From positions 1-64,000 of the forward strand of contig CAYYIV010000024.1 in the NCBI GenBank assembly GCA_964472095.1: a stretch of DNA of 64,000 nt, in the 5' to 3' direction. This stretch comes from Pelagibius sp964472095. Lineage in GTDB: Bacteria > Pseudomonadota > Alphaproteobacteria > Kiloniellales > Kiloniellaceae. This document shows, one piece after another, positions 44,673-53,731 of this stretch; the stretch's first letter is position 1, and the number at the start of each line of letters is the position of its first letter. The translations under genes were made by a program, and so were the position numbers. The notes beneath the pieces are model-generated. The model was not told the origin of the DNA and ran no database searches. It saw only the letters and a list, made by a program, of their open reading frames with translations.

Positions 44673-45752
44673 TCATTCCCGAATGCCGCCGACGGAGGAA
44701 CGCCACAGATCGAGGAAAATCTCCCGTTTCTGCCGGTCGAGGCCGACCAGCAGGGCCGGCGAGAACGGGATCGGGTGGAGCGTCGACGGACCGCCCGAGA
44801 GCAGTGGCTGGTCGCCGTCTTCGCTGCTCCCGAACGAGACGATCAAGGACGCTTCGGCAAGCTGTTGCCGGCCTTCTTCCGACAGCAGGAAGTTGATGAA
44901 TCGCTTGGCAGGCTCCGGGTTCTCCGCCCAACGGGGAATCAGTGCGGCGCGCGCCAGGACCAGCGTGTAGTCGGCCGGCGCGACGACGCCGATCCGCGGG
45001 TCTACCTCGGCCCGCGCCAAGGCGTAGGAGCCGAGCATGTTATAGGCCAGCAGGTAGCGCCCCTCCGCCACGCCATCGATGATCTCGGCTGAGCAACAGG
45101 TTGCGACCATCCGATTGCGGGCGAAGGCCTCGATCAGGCGGCCGAAAGTGGTCGCGTGCTGCGAGTCGACGAAGGCGAATAGGTAGCCGAGACCGGATTG
45201 CTCGATGTCGTAAGTAGCAATCCGCCCGGCGTAAGGGTTCTCGGCCGGTCGCACCATGTCGATGAGGTCGAAACGCGACCGCGGCACCTGCTCGGGCGGA
45301 ACGCGATCGCGGTTGTAGACGATCACCGCCGGCTCAAAGGTGATGCCGAACATCTCGTCGCGCCAGTTCGCCCAGTCGGGAAGCGCCGCGGTGCGGTCCG
45401 ACACATGCGGCTGCGCACAGCGGTCGTTCACCAGCTTGACCTGCAAGTCGATGGCTGAACTGATCACCAGGTCGGCGCTCGCCGCGCCGTCATCACAAGC
45501 GCGCATGGCACGCTCGTAAAGCTCATTGGTCAGGATCTCCTCGTAGCGGATCGCGAGGTCCGGGACGCGAGCGGAGAAAGCCTTGAGGACCGGCGTGAAT
45601 GGCTCGACGTCGGTGGAGCCCTGGATCAGGAGCCTCTCACCAGCCTCGTTCCAGGGCGGACCGAGGGTAACGATCTCGTCCTGTGCCAGGGCGCCGCTCG
45701 TGGCGAACGCCAGGGCCAGGTAGGTCAGGATGACCCGGGAGCACGATTTCAT
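44673..45752 (-). CDS. Periplasmic type-II binding protein co-operonic with TctDE
   Basis: A 359-residue secreted protein of the iron/polyamine-type ABC binding fold. Signal peptide ends ATSGALAQ. Internal features: IQGSTDVEPF, DLVISSAIDLQVKL, PAVIVYNRDRVP and FINFLLSEEGRQQL, the last typical of this class. Its ATG overlaps the kinase stop by four bases. No permease or ATPase is near, so it probably acts as a periplasmic ligand receptor for the TctE-like kinase instead of a transporter part. Ligand unknown; carboxylates are likely from the neighbouring transporter. Confidence 0.84.
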   Translation of the reverse strand: MKSCSRVILTYLALAFATSGALAQDEIVTLGPPWNEAGERLLIQGSTDVEPFTPVLKAFSARVPDLAIRYEEILTNELYERAMRACDDGAASADLVISSAIDLQVKLVNDRCAQPHVSDRTAALPDWANWRDEMFGITFEPAVIVYNRDRVPPEQVPRSRFDLIDMVRPAENPYAGRIATYDIEQSGLGYLFAFVDSQHATTFGRLIEAFARNRMVATCCSAEIIDGVAEGRYLLAYNMLGSYALARAEVDPRIGVVAPADYTLVLARAALIPRWAENPEPAKRFINFLLSEEGRQQLAEASLIVSFGSSEDGDQPLLSGGPSTLHPIPFSPALLVGLDRQKREIFLDLWRSSVGGIRE

Positions 45753-47143
45753 GATCCCGCGTCCCGACGCAGTGGCAGGTGCAGCGCCGCCCGGAACCGG
45801 CCATCGGCGGTATGCGAGAACTCAAGCCTGCCGGCGTGCGCTTCGGCGACCGCGTTGACGATGGCAAGCCCAAGGCCGGCGTCACGCGCTGCCGATCCGG
45901 CGGTGCTGGCGAAACGCCGCCCGCTGTCGGCCCAATGGCAGGTTGGCACTCCAGCACCGCAATCGGTGACAGCAATCTCGGCCCTGCTTTCGCCGGCGAG
46001 GGTCTCGACGGTTAGGCAGACGGGACGTTCGCCGTGCCGAAAGGCGTTGTTCACCAGATTCTTGGCTGCCTCCACCAGACTGAATGCATCGCCCCGAACC
46101 TCGACCGGATCGTCGGGAAGATCGAGCCCAAGGTCGCGGCCCATCTCCGGCAGGTCGTGGTCGGTCTCCTCAGCCACCCGGACGGCGATGGCGCGGAGAT
46201 CGAGGCGTTGCTGCTCAACAGCGTCGGCGCGATGGATAATGAGGGCCTGATTGAGAAGCTGGTCGGCGAGCCGGCTCAGGCCCACCGTGCGCTGGTGGAT
46301 GCGCCTGACGATGCTGCGAAGCCGCTCCGGATTCTCCTCTGCGGCTGCCAGCTCAGCCTGTGCGCGCAGGGCTGCGATCGGGGTGCGGAGCTGGTGTGTT
46401 GCGTCGGCGATCAGGGTCTGCATGACCGTCACCCGCCGCGACAGCCTATCCATGAACCGGTTGATAGCGACGACGATCGTCTCGATCTCCCTGGGGCTCG
46501 AGACGTGCAAGGGCGATAGATCCTTTGGGTTGCGGTCCAGGATCGCCCGCTCGATCCGCCCCAGCGGGCGCAAGGACGAGCGCACGGCAAACACCGTCAG
46601 CGCCACCATTGCCAGCCCCGCCGCCACCAAAATCAAAAGTGCCTTCGCCGTGATGTCCCACGCGAGCGCATTGCGCGCCCGGGTTGTATGGCCGACAACG
46701 ATGCCGACCTCTCCGCTGTAAGCCCGCTCGGCGAAGCGGCGGCGGGTAGCAGCAAGCCGTACGGTCTCGCCGCCGAACTCAGCGGCATAGAAAACGACGT
46801 CGTCGGCGCTCTGCGGCGGCCGCGGTACGGCATCGTAGCCGGTAACTGTATTGCCGTCGCGATCGAGCACGCGATAGATCACACGGTCCTTCGGCGCCAG
46901 CGCCAGCAGCTCGAAGGCCGAGGTCGGCAGGTCGGCAACGACGCGGCCGGAGGTGACGGAAACCGAACGGGCGATCTCGAACGCTGCCCCTGCCAACAGC
47001 CGGTCGTATGCCTCGCCCGCCGCCTGCCGGCCGTAAGCGTAGGCGGCGACAGTTATAAGGAGGCCGCCGGCAGCAAGGATCAGCGTGATGGCGAGGGCGA
47101 GGCGCCAGGCGATCGAGGGGGGCCGCGCAGTCCGGCTATTCAT
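45749..47143 (-). CDS. tctE: Sensor histidine kinase TctE-like
   Basis: A 464-residue membrane kinase. Two spans (about residues 14-36 and 165-187) flank a periplasmic TctE-type sensor domain of roughly 125 residues. Then come HAMP-like linker, the HisKA box with the phospho-acceptor His in DATHQLRTPIAALRAQ, the N box (NLVNNAFRHGE) and the G box (DAGLGLAIVNAVAEAH). The ATG at 47143 overlaps the response-regulator stop by eight bases. Operon order is regulator, kinase, binding protein, divergent from tctCBA. Confidence 0.9.
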   Translation of the reverse strand: MNSRTARPPSIAWRLALAITLILAAGGLLITVAAYAYGRQAAGEAYDRLLAGAAFEIARSVSVTSGRVVADLPTSAFELLALAPKDRVIYRVLDRDGNTVTGYDAVPRPPQSADDVVFYAAEFGGETVRLAATRRRFAERAYSGEVGIVVGHTTRARNALAWDITAKALLILVAAGLAMVALTVFAVRSSLRPLGRIERAILDRNPKDLSPLHVSSPREIETIVVAINRFMDRLSRRVTVMQTLIADATHQLRTPIAALRAQAELAAAEENPERLRSIVRRIHQRTVGLSRLADQLLNQALIIHRADAVEQQRLDLRAIAVRVAEETDHDLPEMGRDLGLDLPDDPVEVRGDAFSLVEAAKNLVNNAFRHGERPVCLTVETLAGESRAEIAVTDCGAGVPTCHWADSGRRFASTAGSAARDAGLGLAIVNAVAEAHAGRLEFSHTADGRFRAALHLPLRRDAGS

Positions 47144-47807
47144 GTCGCTCGAGCTGGTATCCAAGGCCCCTGAGCGTGCGGATAGACACTTTCGAGGCCG
47201 CGAGCTTGCGCCGGAGCCGCGCGATATAAAGCTCGATCGCGTTGAGGCCGACGTCAGTTTCCTCAAATGAGAACAGTTTGCCGAACAGGCGGTCTTTCGG
47301 GATCACCCGGCCCCGGTTGGCGAGCAGGATCTCCAGCAGCCTGAACTCGCGCCGGGTGAGTGGAAGCGGTGTGCCATTCACGCTCGCCGTCCGTGCGGCG
47401 GCGTCGAGGCTTAGATCGCCATACAGGACGACGCCTGAGCGCACTTCGCACTGGCGGCGGATCAGGGCGCGCGCCCGCGCCTCCAGCTCGCGCAGGTCGA
47501 AAGGCTTTGTCAGGTAATCATCGGCGCCGGTGTCGAGGGCATCGACGCGGTCGTCGACGTCAAGCCTGGCGGTGAGGACGAGTACCGGCGTCGGGCAGTG
47601 CGCAGAGCGCAAGCCACGCAATACCTCCAGGCCGGAGCCATCCGGCAGCATCAGGTCGAGAATGATGAGATCATACTCCTGCACGGCAAGGGCATCCTCG
47701 GCCGCCTCCCGCGTCGCCATATGATCGACCGCATGCCCGTGGCGGGAGAAGGTGGCAACGATAGGCTCGGCCACATCCTCGGTATCCTCGACAAGCAGAA
47801 TCCGCAT
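47136..47807 (-). CDS. tctD: Response regulator TctD-like (OmpR family)
   Basis: A 223-residue OmpR/PhoB-type regulator. The receiver has acidic residues in LLVEDTED, the phospho-acceptor Asp in LIILDLMLPDG, Thr in LVLTARL and Lys in LTKPFD. The C-terminal winged helix has LTRREFRLLEILLANRG and IELYIARLRRKL. ATG 47807 has GGGGAGGAG upstream and is preferred to an in-frame start seven codons earlier. Predicted to activate the divergent tctCBA operon on carboxylate sensing. Confidence 0.93.
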   Translation of the reverse strand: MRILLVEDTEDVAEPIVATFSRHGHAVDHMATREAAEDALAVQEYDLIILDLMLPDGSGLEVLRGLRSAHCPTPVLVLTARLDVDDRVDALDTGADDYLTKPFDLRELEARARALIRRQCEVRSGVVLYGDLSLDAAARTASVNGTPLPLTRREFRLLEILLANRGRVIPKDRLFGKLFSFEETDVGLNAIELYIARLRRKLAASKVSIRTLRGLGYQLERHE

Positions 47808-47969
47808 GTCTTGCTCCTCCCCAGACAAGACACTTCGCCCGCTGCCGGGCTGCCTTTTCCGGCAGCGAGCCGAACAGCAGGCGCAGGATCAACTTGCATC
47901 AACCGCTTACCGAAAGCTAGTCTTCGAGGCTGGGCCCGGGCCAGACATCAGGGGCGCCGGCATTCCAGC

Positions 47970-47989
47970 GACAGGTTCGTGACAGGTTC
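47970..47989. promoter_or_regulatory. Direct repeat, candidate TctD binding site
   Basis: GACAGGTTC occurs at 47970-47978 and again at 47981-47989, an 11-base period. OmpR-family regulators bind direct repeats at about this spacing. The site lies between the divergent tctD and tctC genes, about 85 bases before the tctC start. Confidence 0.5.
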
Positions 47990-48072
47990 CGGCTGTAGAA
48001 GTCACCGTGGACGAGAAGGGGAGACGAGTCCCCCAAGTCACCACTGCAAGAAACGTAATGGGAGGAAACATA

Positions 48073-49065
48073 ATGTCCGCGTTCACGCGTGCGAGCCTCG
48101 CCGCGGCTATTGTCGCGTCCACAGTCTGCCTGGCGGGCGGCCCCGCGGCCGCATTCCAGCCGGAAAACGTCGAGTGCATCGCCCCCGCCAACCCGGGCGG
48201 CGGCTGGGACTTCACCTGCCGCCAGGCCGGCAAGGCGCTCTATGAGATGGGCAAGACCCCCGGCCCGGTGCAGGTGACCAACAAGACCGGCGGCGGCGGT
48301 GCCGTCGCCTATGCCGAGGTCGTCGCCAAGCGCAACAGCGAGAGCAACCTCTTCGTCGCCGCCTCGACGGCGACCACCACCCGCCTCGCGCAGGGCCAGT
48401 TCTCCGGCTTCACGGCCGACCAGGTGCGCTGGCTGGGCGCGCTGGGCGCCGACTACGGCGTCATTGGCGTCGCCAAGGACAGCCCTTACAAGTCCCTCGG
48501 CGAGCTGATGACCGTGCTCAAGGAGGACCCGGGCAAGGTGTCGATCGCCGGTGGCAGCGCCGTCGGCGGCTGGGACCACCTGAAGGTCCTCATCGCTGCC
48601 AAGGCAGCCGGCATCGATGATGTCCGTACCATCAAGTACGTCGCCTACCAGGGTGGTGGCGAGGCGGTGACGCAGCTGGTCGGCGGCCACGTTCAGGCCT
48701 TTACCGGCGATATCTCCGAGGCGCTGGGCTTCATGGAGTCCGGCGACCTGCGCATCCTCGCCGTTCTCGCGCCGGAGCGTCTGCCGGGCAACCTCGCCGA
48801 CATTCCGACAGCCAAGGAGCAGGGCATCGACGCCGTGGGCGCCAACTGGCGCGGCTTCTATGGCCCGGGCGGCATGTCTGACGAGGCCTACGAATACTGG
48901 TCGCAGACCTTTGAGGAGCTCTACGCTTCCGACGCCTGGCAGAAGATCATGGCCGACAACGGTGTCATGCCCTTCGGCTTGTCCGGGCCCGAGCTGCAGA
49001 TCTTCGTCGACGAGCAGATCGCGGAGATTCAGGCAATCTCGCGGGACATCGGGCTGATTAAATGA
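48073..49065 (+). CDS. tctC: Tripartite tricarboxylate transporter substrate-binding protein TctC
   Basis: A 330-residue periplasmic Bug/TctC-family receptor with signal peptide ending GPAAAFQP. The carboxylate-binding loops are recognisable: APANPGGGWDFTCRQ and NKTGGGGAVAYAEV, then VAGGSAVGGWDH-type loop (IAGGSAVGGWDH). GGGAGGAAAC ribosome site. It captures citrate-like or other carboxylates and delivers them to TctAB; the exact substrate is not visible. Confidence 0.92.
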   Translation: MSAFTRASLAAAIVASTVCLAGGPAAAFQPENVECIAPANPGGGWDFTCRQAGKALYEMGKTPGPVQVTNKTGGGGAVAYAEVVAKRNSESNLFVAASTATTTRLAQGQFSGFTADQVRWLGALGADYGVIGVAKDSPYKSLGELMTVLKEDPGKVSIAGGSAVGGWDHLKVLIAAKAAGIDDVRTIKYVAYQGGGEAVTQLVGGHVQAFTGDISEALGFMESGDLRILAVLAPERLPGNLADIPTAKEQGIDAVGANWRGFYGPGGMSDEAYEYWSQTFEELYASDAWQKIMADNGVMPFGLSGPELQIFVDEQIAEIQAISRDIGLIK

Positions 49066-49499
49066 TCAAGACGGACCGCATTCTCGGTGCGGTCGGTCTG
49101 ATCCTCGGGGTGGCGTTCATCTGGGGCGCCACCCTCATCGAGACTGGGTTCATCGTCGATCCGCTCGGGCCGAAGACCTTCCCCACCATCATCGGCAGCA
49201 TCCTGGTGCTGGGCTCCGGCTACGTGCTGGTGCGGCCGGACCCGGAGCCGGCCTGGCCGGCGCTCGGCGGGGTGTTCGAGATCGTCGGCGCGGTCGTCGT
49301 GCTGATCGGCTATACCTATGCGCTCGAGCCGCTCGGCTTCGTCATCTCGACGGCCGTGGCGGCAGCGCTGCTGAGCTGGCGGCTTGGCAGCACGCCGCTC
49401 TGGGGAGCGGTCTCCGGCATCGGCATCTCGTTCGGCATCTACGCAATCTTCCACCTCGTCCTCGGCCTCTCGCTGGCCCAGGGCCCGCTGGGATTCTGA
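49062..49499 (+). CDS. tctB: Tripartite tricarboxylate transporter small subunit TctB
   Basis: A 145-residue membrane protein with four predicted spans, starting by ATGA overlap with tctC. GPKTFPTIIGSILVLGSG near residue 35 is a typical TctB feature. It pairs with TctA to form the sodium- or proton-driven symporter. Confidence 0.9.
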   Translation: MIKTDRILGAVGLILGVAFIWGATLIETGFIVDPLGPKTFPTIIGSILVLGSGYVLVRPDPEPAWPALGGVFEIVGAVVVLIGYTYALEPLGFVISTAVAAALLSWRLGSTPLWGAVSGIGISFGIYAIFHLVLGLSLAQGPLGF

Positions 49500-49502
49500 C
49501 GC

Positions 49503-51029
49503 TTGGACATTTTCGACTCGCTCGCCCAGGGTTTCGCGGTCGCCCTCACCTTTCAGAATCTCGGCCTCGCCCTGCTCGGCTGCTTCCTCGGCACCATCAT
49601 CGGCGCCATGCCGGGGCTGGGCCCGTCGAACGGCGTGGCAATTCTCATCCCGCTGGCCTTTACCCTCGGCCTGCCGGCGACGCCGGCACTGATCCTGCTG
49701 ACCAGCGTCTACTACGGCGCCATGTACGGCGGGCGCATCTCCAGTATCCTGCTGAACATTCCCGGCGACGAGCCGGCGCTGATGTCGACGCTCGACGGCT
49801 ATCCGATGGCCAAACAGGGCCGCGCCGGCGAAGCCCTGGCGCTTTCCGGCCTGGCTTCCTTCGTCGGCAGCTTCATCGCCACCATCGGCGTTGCGCTCTT
49901 CGCCCCCCTGCTGGTCAAGCTGGCACTGCTGTTCGGTCCGGCGGAATACTTCGCCCTCTTCACGCTGGCCTTCGCGACCCTGGGCGGCGTCTCCAGCAAG
50001 AACCAGGCGAAGGCGGCCATAGCGGCCGCCCTGGGCCTCGGCATCGCGATGATCGGCATCGACGGCTCGACCGGCGCGCAGCGCTTCACCTTTGGCGAGA
50101 TCCACCTGCTCGACGGCATCGACTTCCTGGTCGCCATCGTCGGTCTCTTCGCCATTTCCGAGGTGTTCCTCTTCATGGAGCACAAGGGCATAGATTCGGC
50201 GGTAGGGGCGAAGCTCGACCGCATCACCATCCCGCTGGCGACCCTGAAGCGTTGTGTCGGCGCGATGATGCGCGGCACCGGCATCGGCTTCGTCGCCGGC
50301 GTCCTGCCGGGCGCCGGGGCCTCGCTCGGCAGCTTCGTCGCCTACACCGTCGAGAAGCGGGTTTCCGACCGCGATGGCACCTTCGGCAAGGGCGACCCGC
50401 GGGGGCTCGCCGCGCCGGAGGCGGGCAACAACGCCTCCGCCGGCGGCGCGCTGATCCCCATGCTGTCGCTCGGCGTGCCGGGCTCCGGCACCACGGCGGT
50501 GCTGCTCGCCATGCTGCTGACCCTCAACATCACGCCGGGGCCGCTGCTGTTCACCAAGAGCCCGGACATCGTCTGGGGCCTCATCGCCGCCCTCTTCATC
50601 GCCAATTTCATGCTGCTGCTGATGAACATCCCGCTGGTAGGGCTGTTCGTGCGGGTGCTGCAGGTGCCTGCGCGGATCCTCATGCCGGCGGTCGCGATGA
50701 TCAGCTTCGTCGGCATCTACGGGATCTCCGGCAGCACCTTCGACCTGCTGGTGATGGTCGGCTTCGGGGTGGCGGGCTATCTGCTGCGCAAGATGGAGGT
50801 GCCGCTGGTGCCGGTCATCCTCGGCATCCTGCTCGGCAACCAGATGGAGGACAACTTGCGGCGCGCCCTCACCATCTCGGACGGTGACTGGAGTATTCTC
50901 TGGGGCAGCCCGCTCGCCATCGGCCTCTGGGCCTTCGCCGTCGTCGGCTTTGTCGCGCCGATGGTGATCGGCCGCATGGTGCGGCCGCGGGTGCCGGCGG
51001 CGATCGCCGAGACCAGCGATCCGGACTGA
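49503..51029 (+). CDS. tctA: Tripartite tricarboxylate transporter large subunit TctA
   Basis: A 508-residue membrane protein with about twelve spans. Conserved TctA features: GAMPGLGPSNGVAILIPL near residue 37, YYGAMYGGRISSILLNIPGD, GVLPGAGASLGSFVAY, and the repeated GVPGSGTTAVLLAML. It begins at TTG 49503, three bases after tctB; no better start fits the family N-terminus. It is the channel subunit of the transporter. Confidence 0.93.
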   Translation: MDIFDSLAQGFAVALTFQNLGLALLGCFLGTIIGAMPGLGPSNGVAILIPLAFTLGLPATPALILLTSVYYGAMYGGRISSILLNIPGDEPALMSTLDGYPMAKQGRAGEALALSGLASFVGSFIATIGVALFAPLLVKLALLFGPAEYFALFTLAFATLGGVSSKNQAKAAIAAALGLGIAMIGIDGSTGAQRFTFGEIHLLDGIDFLVAIVGLFAISEVFLFMEHKGIDSAVGAKLDRITIPLATLKRCVGAMMRGTGIGFVAGVLPGAGASLGSFVAYTVEKRVSDRDGTFGKGDPRGLAAPEAGNNASAGGALIPMLSLGVPGSGTTAVLLAMLLTLNITPGPLLFTKSPDIVWGLIAALFIANFMLLLMNIPLVGLFVRVLQVPARILMPAVAMISFVGIYGISGSTFDLLVMVGFGVAGYLLRKMEVPLVPVILGILLGNQMEDNLRRALTISDGDWSILWGSPLAIGLWAFAVVGFVAPMVIGRMVRPRVPAAIAETSDPD

Positions 51030-51135
51030 AGCATCCCGGCAGGCGGTCCTATCCGGCAAAATCTGCTAACACTTCGGGGCAGAGGTGATTCGGGAGCCTG
51101 CTCCCGGTCCGATGGCGTCGGAGAGATTTTGCCGC

Positions 51136-51702
51136 ATGAACGTGACCGCCCTGGCTATTCCGGAAGTCCGCCTGATCTCGCCGCAGAAGCACGGCGACCA
51201 TCGCGGCTTCTTTTCGGAGACATACAACAAGCAGGCCTTTGCGGCGGCGGGCATCGAGGCCGCCTTCGTGCAGGACAATCACTCGCTGTCGGGCGAGGCG
51301 GGCACAGTGCGCGGGCTTCACTTTCAAGTGCCGCCGCGGGCCCAGGCGAAGCTGCTGCGGGTGGTGCGCGGCGCCGTCTTCGACGTGGCCGTCGATCTGC
51401 GCTGGGGGTCGCCGAGCTACGGCCGCCACGCCAGCGCGGTGATCTCCGCCGAGGCCTGGAACCAGATCTTCATTCCGGCCGGCTTCGCGCACGGCTTCTG
51501 CACCCTGGAGCCGGGTACGGAGGTGCTCTACAAGGTAAGCGACTTCTATGCGCCGGAGGCCGAGCAGGGCCTGCTGTGGAACGACCCGGCGCTCGCCATT
51601 GATTGGCCGGCCGGGGCCGGGGCGGTGCTTTCCGAGCGCGACCGTGGCTGGCCACGGCTAAGGGATTTATCAAGGATTTTCCAATATGAACAAGGGCGTT
51701 AG
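51136..51702 (+). CDS. rfbC: dTDP-4-dehydrorhamnose 3,5-epimerase RmlC
   Basis: A 188-residue cupin-fold epimerase. Active-site segments are HGDHRGFFSETYN, QDNHSLSGEAGTVRGLHFQ (catalytic His in the second half) and IPAGFAHGFCTLE. ATG 51136 is in frame with a longer upstream ORF that lacks a ribosome site. First of four genes, rfbC-B-D-A, that make dTDP-L-rhamnose for cell-surface polysaccharide. Confidence 0.95.
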   Translation: MNVTALAIPEVRLISPQKHGDHRGFFSETYNKQAFAAAGIEAAFVQDNHSLSGEAGTVRGLHFQVPPRAQAKLLRVVRGAVFDVAVDLRWGSPSYGRHASAVISAEAWNQIFIPAGFAHGFCTLEPGTEVLYKVSDFYAPEAEQGLLWNDPALAIDWPAGAGAVLSERDRGWPRLRDLSRIFQYEQGR

Positions 51703-51745
51703 AGCGGCTTCTCAAGCCGATCTGCGAGGCTGAAGGGGGCCGCCC

Positions 51746-52828
51746 ATGAATTCGCCCAAGAAAATCCTGGTCACCGGCGGGGCCGGCTTCATCGGTTCGG
51801 CGGTCATCCGCTATCTGCTCCGCACGGGCGGGCCGGCAGTGGTGAACGTCGACAAGCTGACCTACGCGGCGACACCGGAGGCCCTGGAAGAGGCGGCCGA
51901 GAGCCCGCGTTACGCCTTCGCCAGGATCGACATCTGCGACGGCCCGGCGCTGCGCGAGGTCTTCGCCGAGCACCGCCCCGACGCGGTAATGCACCTGGCG
52001 GCGGAGTCCCACGTCGACCGTTCCATCGACGACGCCGCCGATTTCATCCAGACCAACGTGGTCGGCACCTACCGCCTGCTGGAGACGGCGACCGCCTGGT
52101 GGCGCGAACTGGGAGGCACGGCGCAACGCGATTTCCGCTTCCACCATATTTCTACCGACGAGGTCTTCGGCGCCCTCGGCGCCGAGGGGCTGTTCACCGA
52201 GGAGACGCCCTATCGGCCGAACTCGCCCTATTCGGCGAGCAAGGCGGCGTCCGACCATTTCGTGCGCGCCTGGCACCGCACCTATGGCCTGCCGGTGGTC
52301 ACCAGCAACTGCTCCAACAATTACGGCCTCTACCAGTTTCCCGAGAAGCTGATCCCGCTGATGATCATCTCCGCGCTGGAGGGCAAGCCGCTGCCGGTCT
52401 ACGGCAAGGGCGAGAACGTGCGCGACTGGCTGCATGTCGAAGACCACGCCCGCGCCCTGGTGGCGGTGCTGACGCAGGGCCGGCCCGGCGAAACCTACAA
52501 CGTCGGCGGCGACAGCGAGCTGCGCAACATCGACGTGGTCGGCATGATCTGCGACCTGGTCGACGAGCTGCGCCCGCGCGCCGGCGGCGGCTCGCGGCGC
52601 GATCTCATCACCTTCGTCGCCGACCGCCCGGGTCACGATCTGCGCTACGCGGTGGACAGCGCCAAGATCCGGCGTGAGCTGGACTGGACCCCGCGGGAGA
52701 GCTTCGCCTCAGGCCTGCGCAAGACCGTCGCCTGGTACCTCGACCATGAAGACTGGTGGCGGGCGATTCTCGCGCGGCGCTACCAGGGTGAACGGCTCGG
52801 TCTCTCGAAGGCCCAGAAGGCCGTCTAG
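51746..52828 (+). CDS. rfbB: dTDP-glucose 4,6-dehydratase RmlB
   Basis: A 360-residue extended SDR enzyme: NAD motif GGAGFIGSAV, the catalytic region HISTDEVFGALG, and YSASKAASDHF holding the Tyr-Lys pair. Converts dTDP-glucose to the 4-keto-6-deoxy sugar. Ends directly at the rfbD start with no gap. Confidence 0.96.
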   Translation: MNSPKKILVTGGAGFIGSAVIRYLLRTGGPAVVNVDKLTYAATPEALEEAAESPRYAFARIDICDGPALREVFAEHRPDAVMHLAAESHVDRSIDDAADFIQTNVVGTYRLLETATAWWRELGGTAQRDFRFHHISTDEVFGALGAEGLFTEETPYRPNSPYSASKAASDHFVRAWHRTYGLPVVTSNCSNNYGLYQFPEKLIPLMIISALEGKPLPVYGKGENVRDWLHVEDHARALVAVLTQGRPGETYNVGGDSELRNIDVVGMICDLVDELRPRAGGGSRRDLITFVADRPGHDLRYAVDSAKIRRELDWTPRESFASGLRKTVAWYLDHEDWWRAILARRYQGERLGLSKAQKAV

Positions 52829-53722
52829 ATGCCGCCGGATCGCGACAGGCCGCTGCTGCTGCTCGGCGCCGACGGGCAGGTCGGCCAGGAGATCACCCGG
52901 CTGGCGGCGGCCAGAGGCCTGCCGCTCACCGCGCTGGCACGCGGGCAACTCGACATCACCGAGCGCTCGGCGGTGAAGGCGGTCGCCGGCCGCGGCTACG
53001 GCGTGGTGGTGAATGCCGCCGCCTACACCTCGGTGGACCGCGCCGAGAGCGAGGCGGCCAAAGCTCTGGCGGTCAACCGCGACGGCGCCGGACATGTGGC
53101 CGAGGCCTGCGACGCGAGCGGGGCGGTGCTGATCCAGCTTTCCACCGACTACGTTTTCGACGGCGCCAAGGGCGCGCCCTACCGGGAGGACGACCCCGTC
53201 CACCCGCTCAGCGTCTACGGCCGCAGCAAGCAGGCCGGCGAGGCGGCGGTGCGGGCGGCCTGTCCCGCGCACGTGATCCTGCGCACCGCCTGGGTCTTCG
53301 GCACGGCGGGGACCAATTTCGTGAAGACCATGCTGCGCCTTGGCGGCGAACGCGGGGAGCTTTCCATCGTCGCCGACCAGTTCGGCTGCCCGACGCCGGC
53401 GGCCGCTCTCGCCGAGGCGGTGCTCGCGGTGGCCGCGCAGCCCGGCAAGCAGGCCTACGGCACCTATCATTGCGCCGGGGCTGAACCCAGCTCCTGGTAC
53501 GATTTTGCGGCGGCGATCTTCGACGGGCAGCTGTCGCTCACCGGCCACGCCGGTCCGCGGCTGCATCCCGTCGCCACTGCGGACTATCCGACAGCGGCCC
53601 GGCGTCCGGCTGATTCGACGTTGGATTCCAGCCTGTTTCAGGCCACCTTCGGACAGCGGCCGATCGACTGGCGCGGCGGTCTCGCGGAAGTCCTGCGCGC
53701 ACTGCTGGCGCCGCGGACATAG
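52829..53722 (+). CDS. rfbD: dTDP-4-dehydrorhamnose reductase RmlD
   Basis: A 297-residue SDR-fold reductase catalysing the last step to dTDP-L-rhamnose. Family marks: LLGADGQVGQEI, VVNAAAYTSVDRAE, QLSTDYVFDG and YGRSKQAGE (Tyr-Lys). Its ATG follows the rfbB stop immediately; nine bases separate it from rfbA. Confidence 0.95.
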   Translation: MPPDRDRPLLLLGADGQVGQEITRLAAARGLPLTALARGQLDITERSAVKAVAGRGYGVVVNAAAYTSVDRAESEAAKALAVNRDGAGHVAEACDASGAVLIQLSTDYVFDGAKGAPYREDDPVHPLSVYGRSKQAGEAAVRAACPAHVILRTAWVFGTAGTNFVKTMLRLGGERGELSIVADQFGCPTPAAALAEAVLAVAAQPGKQAYGTYHCAGAEPSSWYDFAAAIFDGQLSLTGHAGPRLHPVATADYPTAARRPADSTLDSSLFQATFGQRPIDWRGGLAEVLRALLAPRT

Positions 53723-53731
53723 AGGGGGAAG

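Noticed and set aside
49029..51059. 676-codon leftward frame across tctAB
   Set aside because: Antisense shadow of the transporter genes; strongly biased to Asp, Glu, Gln and His with no fold.
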